Assembly: GCA_046348585.1 (NCBI GenBank)
Contig: JAXMDZ010000001.1
Coordinates: 124,001-188,000 of the forward strand
DNA: 64,000 bases
DNA from: JADZAI01 sp046348585
Lineage (GTDB): Bacteria; Pseudomonadota; Alphaproteobacteria; Micropepsales; Micropepsaceae
Reading direction: 5' to 3'
The notes under the pieces were generated by a model. It did no database searches, was not told the DNA's origin, and saw only the letters and a program-made list of their open reading frames with translations. Below are positions 17,392-26,414 of this stretch, piece by piece. The position numbers and the translations under genes were made by a program. Position 1 is the stretch's first letter. Each line of letters starts with the position of its first letter.

Positions 17392-19149
17392 ATGGCCGAC
17401 GACCTCTCCGACCTCCTGCCGCCGGGATTCCCGGCCATGTCCGTCAAGGACGCCACGACGCTGATGACCCAGACGCCGGGGTCGCCGCTCGAGATCGAGG
17501 AGGTCGAGATCCGGGGGGGGCGGCTCAAGACCTGGAAGAACGCGCCCAAGACGCTGCGCGAAATCTTCGCGGCCAGCCAGCTTCAGGCCGACAAGACCTA
17601 TATCGTGCTAGATGACGACCGCGTCACTTTTGACGCGCACCGGCGCGCCACGCTCAAGCTCGCCGCACAACTGATCGCCGACGGCGTGAAGAAGGGCGAT
17701 CGCGTCGCCATCGTGGCGCGCAATCTGCCGGAATGGTCGGCGGCCTTCTGGGCCGGCATCCTGACCGGAGCCATCGTGACGCCGCTCAACGCCTGGTGGA
17801 CTGGCGGGGAGCTGGAATACGGCCTGCAGGATTCCGGGTCGAAGATCCTCATCTCCGATGCCGAGCGCTGGGCGCGGATCGCCACGCATATCGACGCCTG
17901 TCCGGCGGTCGAGAAGATCTATGTGACCCGCGCGCCCGGACCGATCGACCATCCTCGCGTCGCCATGCTGGAAGACGTCATCGGCAAGCCGAACGACTGG
18001 GCGAAGCTGCCCGCCGGCACGGTGCCGGACGTGCCCCTCGCCGCAGACGACGACGCCGCGATCTTCTACACCTCAGGCACCACGGGCAAACCCAAGGGCG
18101 CGATCATCACGCATCGCAATATCGTCTCCAACATCTTCAATGCGCTGAGCGCCCAGGCGCGCTCGTTCCTGCGCCGCGGCGAGATGCCGCCCGCGCCCGA
18201 TCCGGCGGCGCCGCAGAAGGCGGGCCTGCTTTCGGTGCCCTTCTTCCATGCGACCGGCTGCTTCGCCGTCATGGTTCCCGCCATGCTGTCCGGCAACAAG
18301 CTGGTGCTTCAGCGCCGCTGGGACGTGGAACAGGCGCTCGGCCTCATCGAACGCGAGAAGATCAACAGCGCCGGCGGCGTGCCGACCATCGCCTGGCAGA
18401 TCGTCGAGCATCCCCGTTTCGAGGAGTTCGACCTGTCCTCGCTGGAGACCGTCTCCTATGGCGGCGCGCCCTCCGCGCCCGACCTGGTGCGCCGCATCAA
18501 GCAGCGTTTCCCCAAGTCGCAGCCGGGCCAGGGCTGGGGCATGACGGAAACCTCCGCCACCGCGACCAGCAATTTCGGCGAGGACTATATCCGCAAGCCC
18601 GCCAGCTGCGGCCTGCCCGCCGCCACCGGCGAAGTGCGCATCGTCTCGCCGGACGGCAAGGACCTGCCGGTCGGCGAAGTCGGCGAGCTCTGGTATCGCG
18701 GCCCGACCGTGGTGCGCGGCTACTGGCAGAAGCCCAAGGAAACCGCCGAGACCTTCGTGGACGGCTGGGTGAAGACCGGCGACCTCGCCCGCGTCGACGA
18801 CGAGGGCTTCGTCTATATCGTCGACCGCGCCAAGGACATGCTGATCCGGGGCGGCGAGAACATCTACTGCGTCGAGGTCGAGAACGCGCTCTACGACCAC
18901 CCGGCGGTGATGGACGCCGCGGTCGTCGGCCGCCCGCACAAGACGCTGGGCGAAGAACCGGTGGCGATCGTCCACCTGAAATCCGGCGCCGAGGCGTCGG
19001 AGGCCGAACTGCGCGCCTTCGTCGGCGAGAAGCTGGCGGCCTTCAAGGTGCCGGTCGAAATCCGCTTCCACCAGGAAACCCTGCCGCGCAACGCCAACGG
19101 CAAGATCCTCAAGAAGGACCTGAAATCGCTGTTCGACACGGCCGCCTGA
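17392..19149 (+). CDS. AMP-forming acyl-CoA synthetase
   Basis: 585-residue ANL-superfamily ligase that adenylates a carboxylic acid and transfers it to CoA. The ATP loop YTSGTTGKPKG, the aromatic/GMTET motif (GWGMTETSA), the hinge region TGDLARVDDEGFVYIVDRAKD and the C-terminal catalytic lysine (NANGKILKKDL) are all in order. A good ribosome binding site (GAGGAAAC) precedes the ATG at 17392. It is followed after 18 bases by a nitronate monooxygenase-like gene and then a membrane protein gene, all on the same strand. The long N-terminal extension before the adenylation core is typical of medium or long-chain or aromatic acid ligases; the substrate cannot be told. Confidence 0.92.
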   Translation: MADDLSDLLPPGFPAMSVKDATTLMTQTPGSPLEIEEVEIRGGRLKTWKNAPKTLREIFAASQLQADKTYIVLDDDRVTFDAHRRATLKLAAQLIADGVKKGDRVAIVARNLPEWSAAFWAGILTGAIVTPLNAWWTGGELEYGLQDSGSKILISDAERWARIATHIDACPAVEKIYVTRAPGPIDHPRVAMLEDVIGKPNDWAKLPAGTVPDVPLAADDDAAIFYTSGTTGKPKGAIITHRNIVSNIFNALSAQARSFLRRGEMPPAPDPAAPQKAGLLSVPFFHATGCFAVMVPAMLSGNKLVLQRRWDVEQALGLIEREKINSAGGVPTIAWQIVEHPRFEEFDLSSLETVSYGGAPSAPDLVRRIKQRFPKSQPGQGWGMTETSATATSNFGEDYIRKPASCGLPAATGEVRIVSPDGKDLPVGEVGELWYRGPTVVRGYWQKPKETAETFVDGWVKTGDLARVDDEGFVYIVDRAKDMLIRGGENIYCVEVENALYDHPAVMDAAVVGRPHKTLGEEPVAIVHLKSGAEASEAELRAFVGEKLAAFKVPVEIRFHQETLPRNANGKILKKDLKSLFDTAA

Positions 19150-19167
19150 AGCCGGGAGACGACGGCC

Positions 19168-20121
19168 ATGAAGTTCGACAACCGCATCACCCGCCTGCTC
19201 GGCGTCCAGTATCCCATCGTCCAGGCGCCGATGGGCTGGATCGCCCGTGCGCAACTGGCGAGCGCCGTCTCCAACGCCGGCGGCATGGGGATCATCGAGA
19301 CCTCGTCTGGGGCGCTCGACGAGGTGCGCGACGAGATCCGCAAGATGCGGACGCTGACGCAAAAGCCCTTCGGCGTGAACATCGCCCAGGCCTTCGTGCG
19401 CGACCCGAACATCGTGAAGTTCGTCGTCGATCAGGGCATCAAGTTCGTCACCACTTCGGCGGGCGATCCGACCCGCTATTGCGAGGCGCTGAAGAGCGCG
19501 GGACTGACCGTCTTTCATGTCGTGCCGACGCTGAAGGCGGCGCTGAAGGCGGTCGAGGCCGGCGTCGACGGACTGGTGGTCGAAGGCGCCGAGGGCGGCG
19601 GCTTCAAGAACCCGAAGGACGTCTCGACCATGGTCCTACTGCCGCTCATCCGCGAGAAGACGGACGTGCCGCTGATCGCCGCCGGCGGCATCGCCTGCGG
19701 CCGCACCATGGTGGCGGCCTTCGCCCTCGGCGCCGAAGGCGTACAGATGGGGACGCGGATGGTTTCGGCGGCGGAGTCGCCGGTACATGCCAATTGGAAG
19801 AACGCGATACTGGCGGCGGAAGAGACCGGCACGGTGTTCCTCAACCGCTTCGGCAGCCCGTCCCTCAGAGCGTTGCGCACCGAAAAGACCACGCGCCTCG
19901 AACGCGAGCTGACGCCGGACTACAAGGGGCCGCCGGTGATGGCCGAGTTCGGCAACGCCAAGGACCTTTATTTCGGCGGCGATATGGAGGCCTCGATCGC
20001 CCTCACCGGCCAGGTCGCCGGCCGGATCGACGCCATCAAGCCGGTCGCCCAGATCATCGCCGAAACGGTCGCCGGGTTCGCCGAGATCGCCGCCGGCCTC
20101 GGCCGCATCGCCGCCGCATGA
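19168..20121 (+). CDS. Nitronate monooxygenase / 2-nitropropane dioxygenase-like flavoprotein
   Basis: 317-residue FMN-dependent TIM-barrel enzyme. The N-terminal strand VQAPMGWIARAQLASAVSNAGGMG, the glycine-rich VVEGAEGGGF and the phosphate-binding AAGGIACGRTMVAAFALGAEGVQMG are all family landmarks. The usual catalytic histidine of class I nitronate monooxygenases (AGGH) is replaced by phenylalanine in EGGGF. It may therefore act on another substrate, for example as an enoyl reductase-like or unknown oxidase. It follows an acyl-CoA synthetase and is separated by one base from the next gene, so expression is coupled. Several close relatives are simply annotated as nitronate monooxygenase. Confidence 0.85.
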   Translation: MKFDNRITRLLGVQYPIVQAPMGWIARAQLASAVSNAGGMGIIETSSGALDEVRDEIRKMRTLTQKPFGVNIAQAFVRDPNIVKFVVDQGIKFVTTSAGDPTRYCEALKSAGLTVFHVVPTLKAALKAVEAGVDGLVVEGAEGGGFKNPKDVSTMVLLPLIREKTDVPLIAAGGIACGRTMVAAFALGAEGVQMGTRMVSAAESPVHANWKNAILAAEETGTVFLNRFGSPSLRALRTEKTTRLERELTPDYKGPPVMAEFGNAKDLYFGGDMEASIALTGQVAGRIDAIKPVAQIIAETVAGFAEIAAGLGRIAAA

Positions 20122-20122
20122 G

Positions 20123-21460
20123 ATGACGGGCAGCGCGGCCGGACGTCTCGCGCCGCCGGTTCTCGTGGCGCTGGTCCTCGCCGTCTTCGCCAATGCGACG
20201 GGCGGCGTCTTCGTCTTCGACGATATCGCCGACATTCTCCAGAACGACTCCGCCAAGGCCGCGACCTTTGTGGAGCGCCTGGCTGCGATGAATCGCCCGC
20301 TCACCAAGGCGAGCTATGCCTTGCAGGACTTGATCCACGGGCCGTGGGCGGCGGGTTTCCATGCCGTCAACGTCATCCTGCATGCCGCCGCCGCGCTGCT
20401 CGCCTACGCACTGGTCCGCCGCGCGTTCCGCCTGACCGGCGGGGCGGACGGCGCCGCCGCCCTCGCCGCGCTGGCGGCCGCCGCGCTCTGGGCCGTTCAC
20501 CCGGCGCTGACCGAGACCGTCACCTATGTCAGCGGCCGCTCGATGGGGCTGTCGTCGGTCCTCGTGCTGGCGATGTTGCTCGCCGCCACCGGACGGCAGA
20601 CGCAAGGCGCGCGTCTCGCGGCCTTCGCCGCCGCGTTCCTCGCCCCGCTCGCCCGCGAGACCGCGCTGATCGCTCCCGCGATCCTCATCTGGTGGACGCT
20701 CACGCTAGAGCCTGAAGGCGAGAGGAGCGGTCTTGCGCCCGCGCTGCTCGGCACGGCCCTCGCCGCAGCGCTCATCGCGATGCTGCCGCGCCATACCGAT
20801 CTCATCGCCCACAGCCTCGCCAGCCGCCCGCCCGCCGAGGCGCTGCGCGGAAATATCCACGCCGCCTTCGACATCCTCACCTACTGGGCTGCCCCCTGGC
20901 GGGTGACGATCGATCCCGCGCCGCCTCTCGCCTGGCCGTGGAGCGACGCACGCACGCTGGCGAAGCTCGCGTTCTTCGCGGCGGCCGCCGTCGCGGCGAT
21001 CGCCCTGCGCCGCCGCGCCCCGCTTTTCGCCTTCGCCATCGGCCTTGCGCTGCTGGCGCTCGCGCCCTCCAACACGCTGCTCTGGCGGGCCGATCCGGTG
21101 AGCCTGAAGCCGCTCTACCTCGGCGGCCTCGGTCTGGTGCTGGCCCTCGCCGCGGTCCTGCCGCGGCGCGCCTTCGTGGCGCTCGCCCTCACGGGAACCG
21201 TCGCGCTCGGCATCGCGACGATTCAGCGCAATGCGCTCTTCGCCGACGAGATCGCGCTCTGGCAGGACGCCGCCGCCAGGACCCCGGACTATGGCCGCCC
21301 CTCGATCATGCTCGGCTATGCCCTGTTCAATGCCGGGCGCTACGGCGAAGCCGAGGCGGCGCTCGCGCGCGGCTGCGATCTCGATCCGCTGGACGCGGAG
21401 GCGCAAGCGGCGCTCGATCTGGTGCGGGCGATCCTCGCGGCCGAAGGCCGAAAGCCGTAA
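20123..21460 (+). CDS. TMTC-like GT-C membrane protein with C-terminal TPR
   Basis: 445-residue polytopic membrane protein. The first periplasmic loop carries the GT-C style acidic motif GGVFVFDDIADILQN (about residues 27-41), followed by roughly ten hydrophobic helices. The last 60 residues form one or two TPR motifs (LGYALFNAGRYGEAEAALARG). This is the layout of TMTC-type protein O-mannosyltransferases, in which a GT-C membrane domain is fused to TPRs. Bacterial members are mostly uncharacterised. The ATG lies one base after the preceding stop. Acceptor and donor are unknown; the two exported proteins encoded just downstream are candidate acceptors by position only. Confidence 0.72.
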   Translation: MTGSAAGRLAPPVLVALVLAVFANATGGVFVFDDIADILQNDSAKAATFVERLAAMNRPLTKASYALQDLIHGPWAAGFHAVNVILHAAAALLAYALVRRAFRLTGGADGAAALAALAAAALWAVHPALTETVTYVSGRSMGLSSVLVLAMLLAATGRQTQGARLAAFAAAFLAPLARETALIAPAILIWWTLTLEPEGERSGLAPALLGTALAAALIAMLPRHTDLIAHSLASRPPAEALRGNIHAAFDILTYWAAPWRVTIDPAPPLAWPWSDARTLAKLAFFAAAAVAAIALRRRAPLFAFAIGLALLALAPSNTLLWRADPVSLKPLYLGGLGLVLALAAVLPRRAFVALALTGTVALGIATIQRNALFADEIALWQDAAARTPDYGRPSIMLGYALFNAGRYGEAEAALARGCDLDPLDAEAQAALDLVRAILAAEGRKP

Positions 21461-21590
21461 GGCCTGTGACGGCCGTCCACGCGCCGCGGCACCCGGTCAG
21501 CGACATTTCGCCGTCACCGGGATGCGTCCCGGCGGGATAAACTCGCCGTCTCGCCGGACGACCCGCCACAACAGACGGACAGAAGACCTC

Positions 21591-22391
21591 GTGCGCCCGT
21601 TTCGCCTGAGCCTCATTCTCGCCTGCGCGGCGCTCGCCGCCGGTCTCGCCTCGGCGACGATCTTCAGACTCGATCCCGCCCCGCCCAAGGTTTCGCCCAA
21701 GGTCGGCGCGCTGTCGCCCGACGATCTGGTTTCGATCTGCGCCTTCGAGAAGCAGGCCGCGCCCTTCTTCACCGACCGCGAATACCGCAACGCGATTCAC
21801 GACTACGGGTTGAGGATTCACGCCCTCGATCCCGCCTCGCAGGAGGCCCAGCGCCTCACCGGCCTTCAGGAAGCGCTGAAGGAGTGCCGCGAGAACGACC
21901 GCAACAAGCGCTACGCCGAAGAAGCCAAGCGCAGCTGCAAGGCGCTGGTGAAGGCGCACAAGGCGGCGTCCGACCGCGCCTGGGCGGCCGACGAGGCTGG
22001 CGTCGCCTTCAAGACGGAGATCATGTCGTGGGGCGAACGCTTCCGCGAACCGGTCGAGAAATGCCTGAAATCCATGCGCTGCCGGCTCGACAACAAGCAG
22101 GACATGGCCGAGGCGCTGTCCGTCTATCGCGAGGTGGTGGACGAGATGTCGGGCTGGATTCTCGACGTCAAAGGCGTGGAGCGGATGAAGATCTGCGGCG
22201 TGACGATCCGCGATCTGCGCCGCTGGTGCACCGTCGAGCAGTCGTCGAGCGGCAACACCACGATTTCCACCGATATCTGCACCGACGCCAAGACCATGCG
22301 CGAGACGATCAACCTGTTGCAGGGTCTGAGACGCCGCAGCTTCCCGCCGCCCGCCCCCGGCGGCGCAGTCTCGGGCGGAGGCGGCCGATGA
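21591..22391 (+). CDS. Exported protein of unknown function, cysteine-containing
   Basis: 266 residues from the GTG at 21591, which opens a clear signal peptide (VRPFRLSLILACAALAAGLA). The mature part is helical and charged, with six or more cysteines (SICAFE, LKECREN, KRSCKAL, EKCLKSMRC, MKICGV, RRWCTV), so periplasmic disulfides are likely. A proline/glycine-rich tail closes it. No family is recognised. The N-terminal helical stretch (residues about 55-105: FTDREYRNAIHDYG, LDPASQEAQRL) could be a TPR-like repeat. Its stop overlaps the start of the next exported protein (ATGA at 22388), so the two are made together and probably act together. Confidence 0.6.
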   Translation: MRPFRLSLILACAALAAGLASATIFRLDPAPPKVSPKVGALSPDDLVSICAFEKQAAPFFTDREYRNAIHDYGLRIHALDPASQEAQRLTGLQEALKECRENDRNKRYAEEAKRSCKALVKAHKAASDRAWAADEAGVAFKTEIMSWGERFREPVEKCLKSMRCRLDNKQDMAEALSVYREVVDEMSGWILDVKGVERMKICGVTIRDLRRWCTVEQSSSGNTTISTDICTDAKTMRETINLLQGLRRRSFPPPAPGGAVSGGGGR

Positions 22392-24626
22392 TCCGCCCGC
22401 TGGTCCTTGCGGCGCTGATCGCCGGCCTGCCCGCCGCGGCCGAGGAGGCCGACACGTTTTCGCTGCGCGACTATCCGGCGCGGATGGCCGAAGCGGTCGC
22501 GGCCTGCGACGGCGAACCGGAGGGCGCGGCCTGCCGGGTGGCGCTGCGTTCGGTGCTGCCTTCTACCGTCGAGGCGCTGAGCTTCCTCGGCTACGAGTCG
22601 AGCTATGCCGACAGCGCGCCGCTGTTGCGCGAAATGGCGGCGTTCCCCCAATACGAGATCCAGGCCGCCGCGATCTATGCGCTCGCCCGGTTGGGGCCGA
22701 CGGCCGAGGATCTGCCGGTGTTGCGCGAGGCGCTGCTGAGCGACAGCCCGGGGGTGCGGCGCGCCGCGACCGGCGCGTTGAAGCTGATCCCCGACGCCGC
22801 CGCGCAGGAACTCGCCGGTCGCGCCCGGCCGATGCCCTCGGGCAGCTATTTCGAGCCCGATCTGCTGCCCTTCGATCCGGCCGCCATGGGCATCGCCGCC
22901 TGGCCGGAGGGAACGCGCTTCCTGCACTTCCAGCGTCTGCGCAATAACGGCGCCTATGTCTTCATCGCCGCGCCGCCGGTCGCCGACGTCATCGCCGCCT
23001 TCGAGGCGCAGGCGAACGCCAAGGCCATCGGCATGGGCGAAATCGAGGCGCGCTTCGGCGCCGACTATGGCGAGCTTCTGAAGCCCTGGGCGGAGCGCAA
23101 CGCGAATCTCGGCGCGGTTCAGGCCGTCGTCCTGAAGGAGGCGGACGCTACTTCCCGCAGCCCGGCGATCGTCGCCTTCGTCTATGAGGACTACGCCCTC
23201 GCCGCCACCGGCTTCGCCATCCAGCGCCTGCCGGGCGAGCCGCTGCCGATGCCGGACCGTCCGGCCGAGCCGCCGCCGCCCGCCCCGACCGGCGACGCCG
23301 CGATCTGGTATGCCGGCGGCGCGTTCGTGCCCAAAGAGGGCGCGGCCGAGGACGACATCGCCGCCTGGCGCGCGGTCATCGACGCGGACGGCGACGGCGC
23401 GGCCGCCTATCTGGAAGCTTTCCCGAACGGGGCCTGGCGCGCCGAGGCGGAAGCGATGCTGGCCGCGCCCGCGCTGGCGACCGACTACGACGTCTATGGC
23501 GAGACCGACACGGTCAAGGTGACCTGGCGCGGCGTGACGCCGGGCGGCTATCTGGAATTGCGGATTGCGCCCGTGACCGACGGCGACGTCGGCGCTTCGG
23601 TGGCGCGCTCCGCGCCCGAGGTGACGAGCGCCGAAGGTTCGGCCGAATTGGAGCTCTATCCCTATATCGAGCCGGGCGTTTATGAAGTCCGCCTCGTGGG
23701 CGATGGCCGCGAGCCGGTCGCGGTCGCCGAGTTCCGCATCGCGCTCGCCGCCGCGCATCTGACGCTGGAGCGCGACAGCTTCAAGCCGGGCGAAGAGATC
23801 AAGATCGCCTTCGCCGCCATGGCCGGAACGGCGGGCGATGTCATCTCGATCGCCCCCAAGGGGACCGATCCCGGCGAGTATGGCCGCATCTACCAGCCGA
23901 CCGGCGGCAGCGCCGAGGGTTCGCTGACGCTGAAGGCCCCCGACGAGCCGGGCGACTACGAGGTGCGCGCATGGTTCAACGGCGAGCGGCGGATGCGCGC
24001 CCGAATCGCCTTCACCGTGCGCGGCCCCGACCTGCCGCCGGAGATCGACGGCGCCGCGGGACCGGCGCTGGCGCTCGCCGCGGCGAGCGCCGTGGCCAAC
24101 GAGAAGATCGCCGTGCGCTTCGCGGGCTTTCCCGGCGACGGCGGCGACTACATCTATCTTGCGCCGGCCGGATCGCCGGAGACGGCCTATGCCGTCTATG
24201 CCGATACCGGAAAGGAAAGCGCCGGGCTGATCGAGCTGAAGCTGCCGCCCGAGCCCGGTGCGTATGAAGTGCGCGCCATCATCGGCGGCAAGGTGGCGGC
24301 GGCGACGCCGCTCGACATCGCCGCGCCGCCGGGGGCGAACGCGGCCACGCTGACGCTGGAGAAGGCGAGCTTCGCGCCGGGCGAGACCATCGTCATCGCC
24401 TTCAGCCGGAATGGGCGGGGCGGAGAGCGACTATGTCTGCGTTTCGCCCAAGGGCGCGCGCTACAGCCAATACGTCTCCTACGTCTATACCAAGGGCGCG
24501 AAGGAGGGCCGGGCCGAATTGAAGGCCCCGGACGCGCCGGGCGCGTACGAGATCCGCGCTTTCTTCAACGAGGACGAAAGCGTGCTGCGCGGCGTGGCCC
24601 CGGTCGAAGTGAAGGCCGCGCCGTAG
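22388..24626 (+). CDS. Exported HEAT / EF-hand-like / Ig-like repeat protein (one frameshift)
   Basis: About 745 residues once one extra C at 24406-24407 is removed; the reading then continues to the stop at 24624-24626. Order of parts: a signal peptide (residues 1-18), HEAT-like helices (about 75-136, YEIQAAAIYALARLG), an uncharacterised domain, a calcium-type EF-hand loop DADGDGAAAYLE (23381-23416), then four Ig-like beta repeats of about 90 residues starting near 23465, 23755, 24061 and 24346. Three repeats share SFxPGExIxIxF-like openings, a D-Y/V-I-x-x-xPxG centre and APDxPGxYEVRA closings. Such repeats also occur in some VWA-domain surface proteins. Likely periplasmic or surface adhesion/scaffold. 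Coupled to the upstream gene. Confidence 0.6.
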
Positions 24627-24666
24627 CGGGCCGCTTCGCCACGCTGGGAAAAATGTCCGCATCGGC

Positions 24667-24695
24667 TTGCTTTCGCAAATGCGAAAGCGTATAAG
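24667..24695 (+). promoter_or_regulatory. Sigma-70-type promoter with inverted repeat in the spacer
   Basis: TTGCTT (24667-24672), a 17-base spacer and TATAAG (24690-24695), upstream of the DEAD-box helicase. A perfect 8-bp inverted repeat GCTTTCGC-AAAT-GCGAAAGC (24669-24688) overlaps the -35 and fills the spacer, as expected for a repressor site. No cognate regulator is encoded next to it. Confidence 0.6.
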
Positions 24696-24750
24696 ATCGC
24701 ATGGCCGGGCGTTCCGGCCGCGCGCCTCGACCTCTCGCGTAAAGGCAGCC

Positions 24751-24764
24751 TCAGCTTCGCAAAC
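24751..24764 (+). promoter_or_regulatory. Small hairpin in the helicase 5' leader
   Basis: CTTCG-CAAA-CGAAG lies within the roughly 200-base untranslated leader that would run from the promoter at 24667 to the helicase start. Long structured leaders are usual for cold-inducible RNA helicases, so this may be a temperature- or ribosome-responsive element. No known riboswitch was recognised. Confidence 0.3.
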
Positions 24765-24804
24765 GAAGTTCTGGCGCCGGCGGCGGGGCAGCCCATCCCA
24801 ACAC

Positions 24805-24903
24805 ATGAACTCCCAAGTTTACGCGGGGCGTTCGCCACCCCCGCCGTTCCGCCCGAGGCAGATGCCCGGGCGCGCCGGCACGCATATGAAAGTGCCCACG
24901 TGA
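24805..24903 (+). CDS. Possible leader peptide overlapping the helicase start
   Basis: A 32-codon reading frame from ATG 24805 (MNSQVYAGRS...) that ends MKVPT-stop. Its TGA (24901-24903) overlaps the helicase GTG start as GTGA. The composition is proline/arginine-rich and not obviously protein-like, so it may serve only to bring ribosomes to the weak GTG start. It could equally be a chance frame in a GC-rich leader. Confidence 0.3.
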   Translation: MNSQVYAGRSPPPPFRPRQMPGRAGTHMKVPT

Positions 24904-26394
24904 CGACCTTTTCCGACCTCAAGCTCGACGCCGCCCTTCTCCAGGCGCTCGACGCGGAAGGCTATGTGAAGCCGACGCCGATCCAGGCCGAGGCCATTCC
25001 CCATGTTCTCGCCGGCAAGGACCTGCTCGGCATCGCCCAGACCGGCACCGGCAAGACGGCGGCCTTCGCGCTGCCCATGCTGCAGCGCCTCGCGGCCCAT
25101 GCGCCCAACCGCAAGCCGATGACCTGCCGCGCCCTCATCCTCTCGCCGACGCGCGAGCTGGCGACCCAGATCGCCGAAAGCTTCCGCACCTATGGCCGCA
25201 ACCTGAAGCTCTCGGTCCTCACCGTCTTCGGCGGCGTCGGCCATGTGCCGCAGGCCCGCGCGCTGCGCGCCGGCGTCGACATCCTCGTCGCCACGCCCGG
25301 CCGTCTGCTCGACCACATGCGCGAAGGCAATGTCCGTTTCGACCACACCGAGATCTTCGTCCTCGACGAGGCCGACCAGATGCTCGACATGGGCTTCATC
25401 CGCGACATCCGCAAGCTGGTCGCGGGTCTGCCGCGCAAGCGCCAGAGCCTGTTCTTCTCGGCCACCATGCCGGACGAGATCGGCAAGCTGGCGGGCGAAT
25501 TGCTGACCGATCCGGTGCGCGTCGCGGTGACGCCGGTCGCCACGACCGTCGAACTGATCCGCCAGCGCGTCGAGTTCATGAACCCGGCCGAAAAGAACGC
25601 CGCCCTCGCCGAGGCGCTGCGCAGCCCGGAGATGACCCGCAGCCTCGTCTTCACTCGCACCAAGCACGGCGCTGACAAGGTGGTGCGCTATCTGGAGCAG
25701 CAGGGCATCCCGGCCCGCCGCGATCCGCAGCAGCAAGAGCCAGTCGAACCGCGAACGCGCCCTCGCCTCGTTCAAGAAGGGCGAGATCAAGGTGCTGGTC
25801 GCCACCGACATCGCGGCGCGCGGCATCGACATCGACGCGGTGAGCCACGTCGTGAACTATCCTGCCCAACATTCCCGAATCCTACGTCCATCGCATCGGC
25901 CGCACCGCCCGCGCCGGGAGCGTCGGGCGTCACCATCTCGTTCTGCGACAACGGGCAGACGCTGCGCGACATCGAGCGGCTGATCCGCATCAAGATCGAC
26001 GCCGCCGACCGCCGCGGGCAGATCGTCGCGCTCGGCGAAGATCTCGTCGCGCCGGAAAGCGTCACGCTGAAGCCGCGCGAGCTGCGCCGCCAGCAACCGC
26101 GCGGTGCCGGCGTCCCGCCCAGGGCAACCCGAGGCGGCGGGCGTCTGGCACGCCAAGTCCGGCAAGCCGGGCGGTCATCACGGCCACCAAGCCCGCCCAG
26201 GGTCACGGCAAGCCGCACGGCCAGCGCGCCGACGACCGCCGCGGCGGCAAACCGCATCGCGGTCAGAGCGGCCAGGGTCATGGCGGCGCGGAGCGCCGCA
26301 CATGCCGCGACCGAGCCCTATCGCCCCGCCGGTCACGCCAATGGCGACATCGGCGCGATGGCGATGGTGGTGCGGCCGGTGCGCCTGCCCAGTG
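24900..26394 (+). CDS. DEAD-box RNA helicase, frameshifted in the second half
   Basis: ATP-dependent RNA helicase of the RhlE/DeaD group, acting on ribosome assembly or mRNA structure. Motifs in order: PTPIQ (Q motif), AQTGTGKT (Walker A), PTRELA, TPGR, DEAD, SAT in the intact first 270 residues. After an extra base near 25725 the reading moves to another frame for ATDIAARGIDI, and after more shifts (near 25862 and 25915) reaches HRIGRTARAG. The tail is rich in Gly, His, Lys and Arg, like RGG-type RNA-binding ends. The start is the GTG at 24900 (MTTFSDLKLD). The end near 26394 is approximate. The frameshifts mark the onset of the error-rich block. Confidence 0.8.
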
Positions 26395-26414
26395 AGGCCG
26401 GCAGGCGGTCGGTC

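Noticed and set aside
17733..20126. A 797-codon frame overlapping the acyl-CoA synthetase and nitronate monooxygenase genes
   Set aside because: Same-strand shadow in another frame; Arg/Gly-rich with no motifs.
12715..24626. An anti-phage or toxin system made of the unknown genes
   Set aside because: No nuclease, NTPase, toxin or recognisable defence domain is seen. Signal peptides and membrane helices point to envelope functions.
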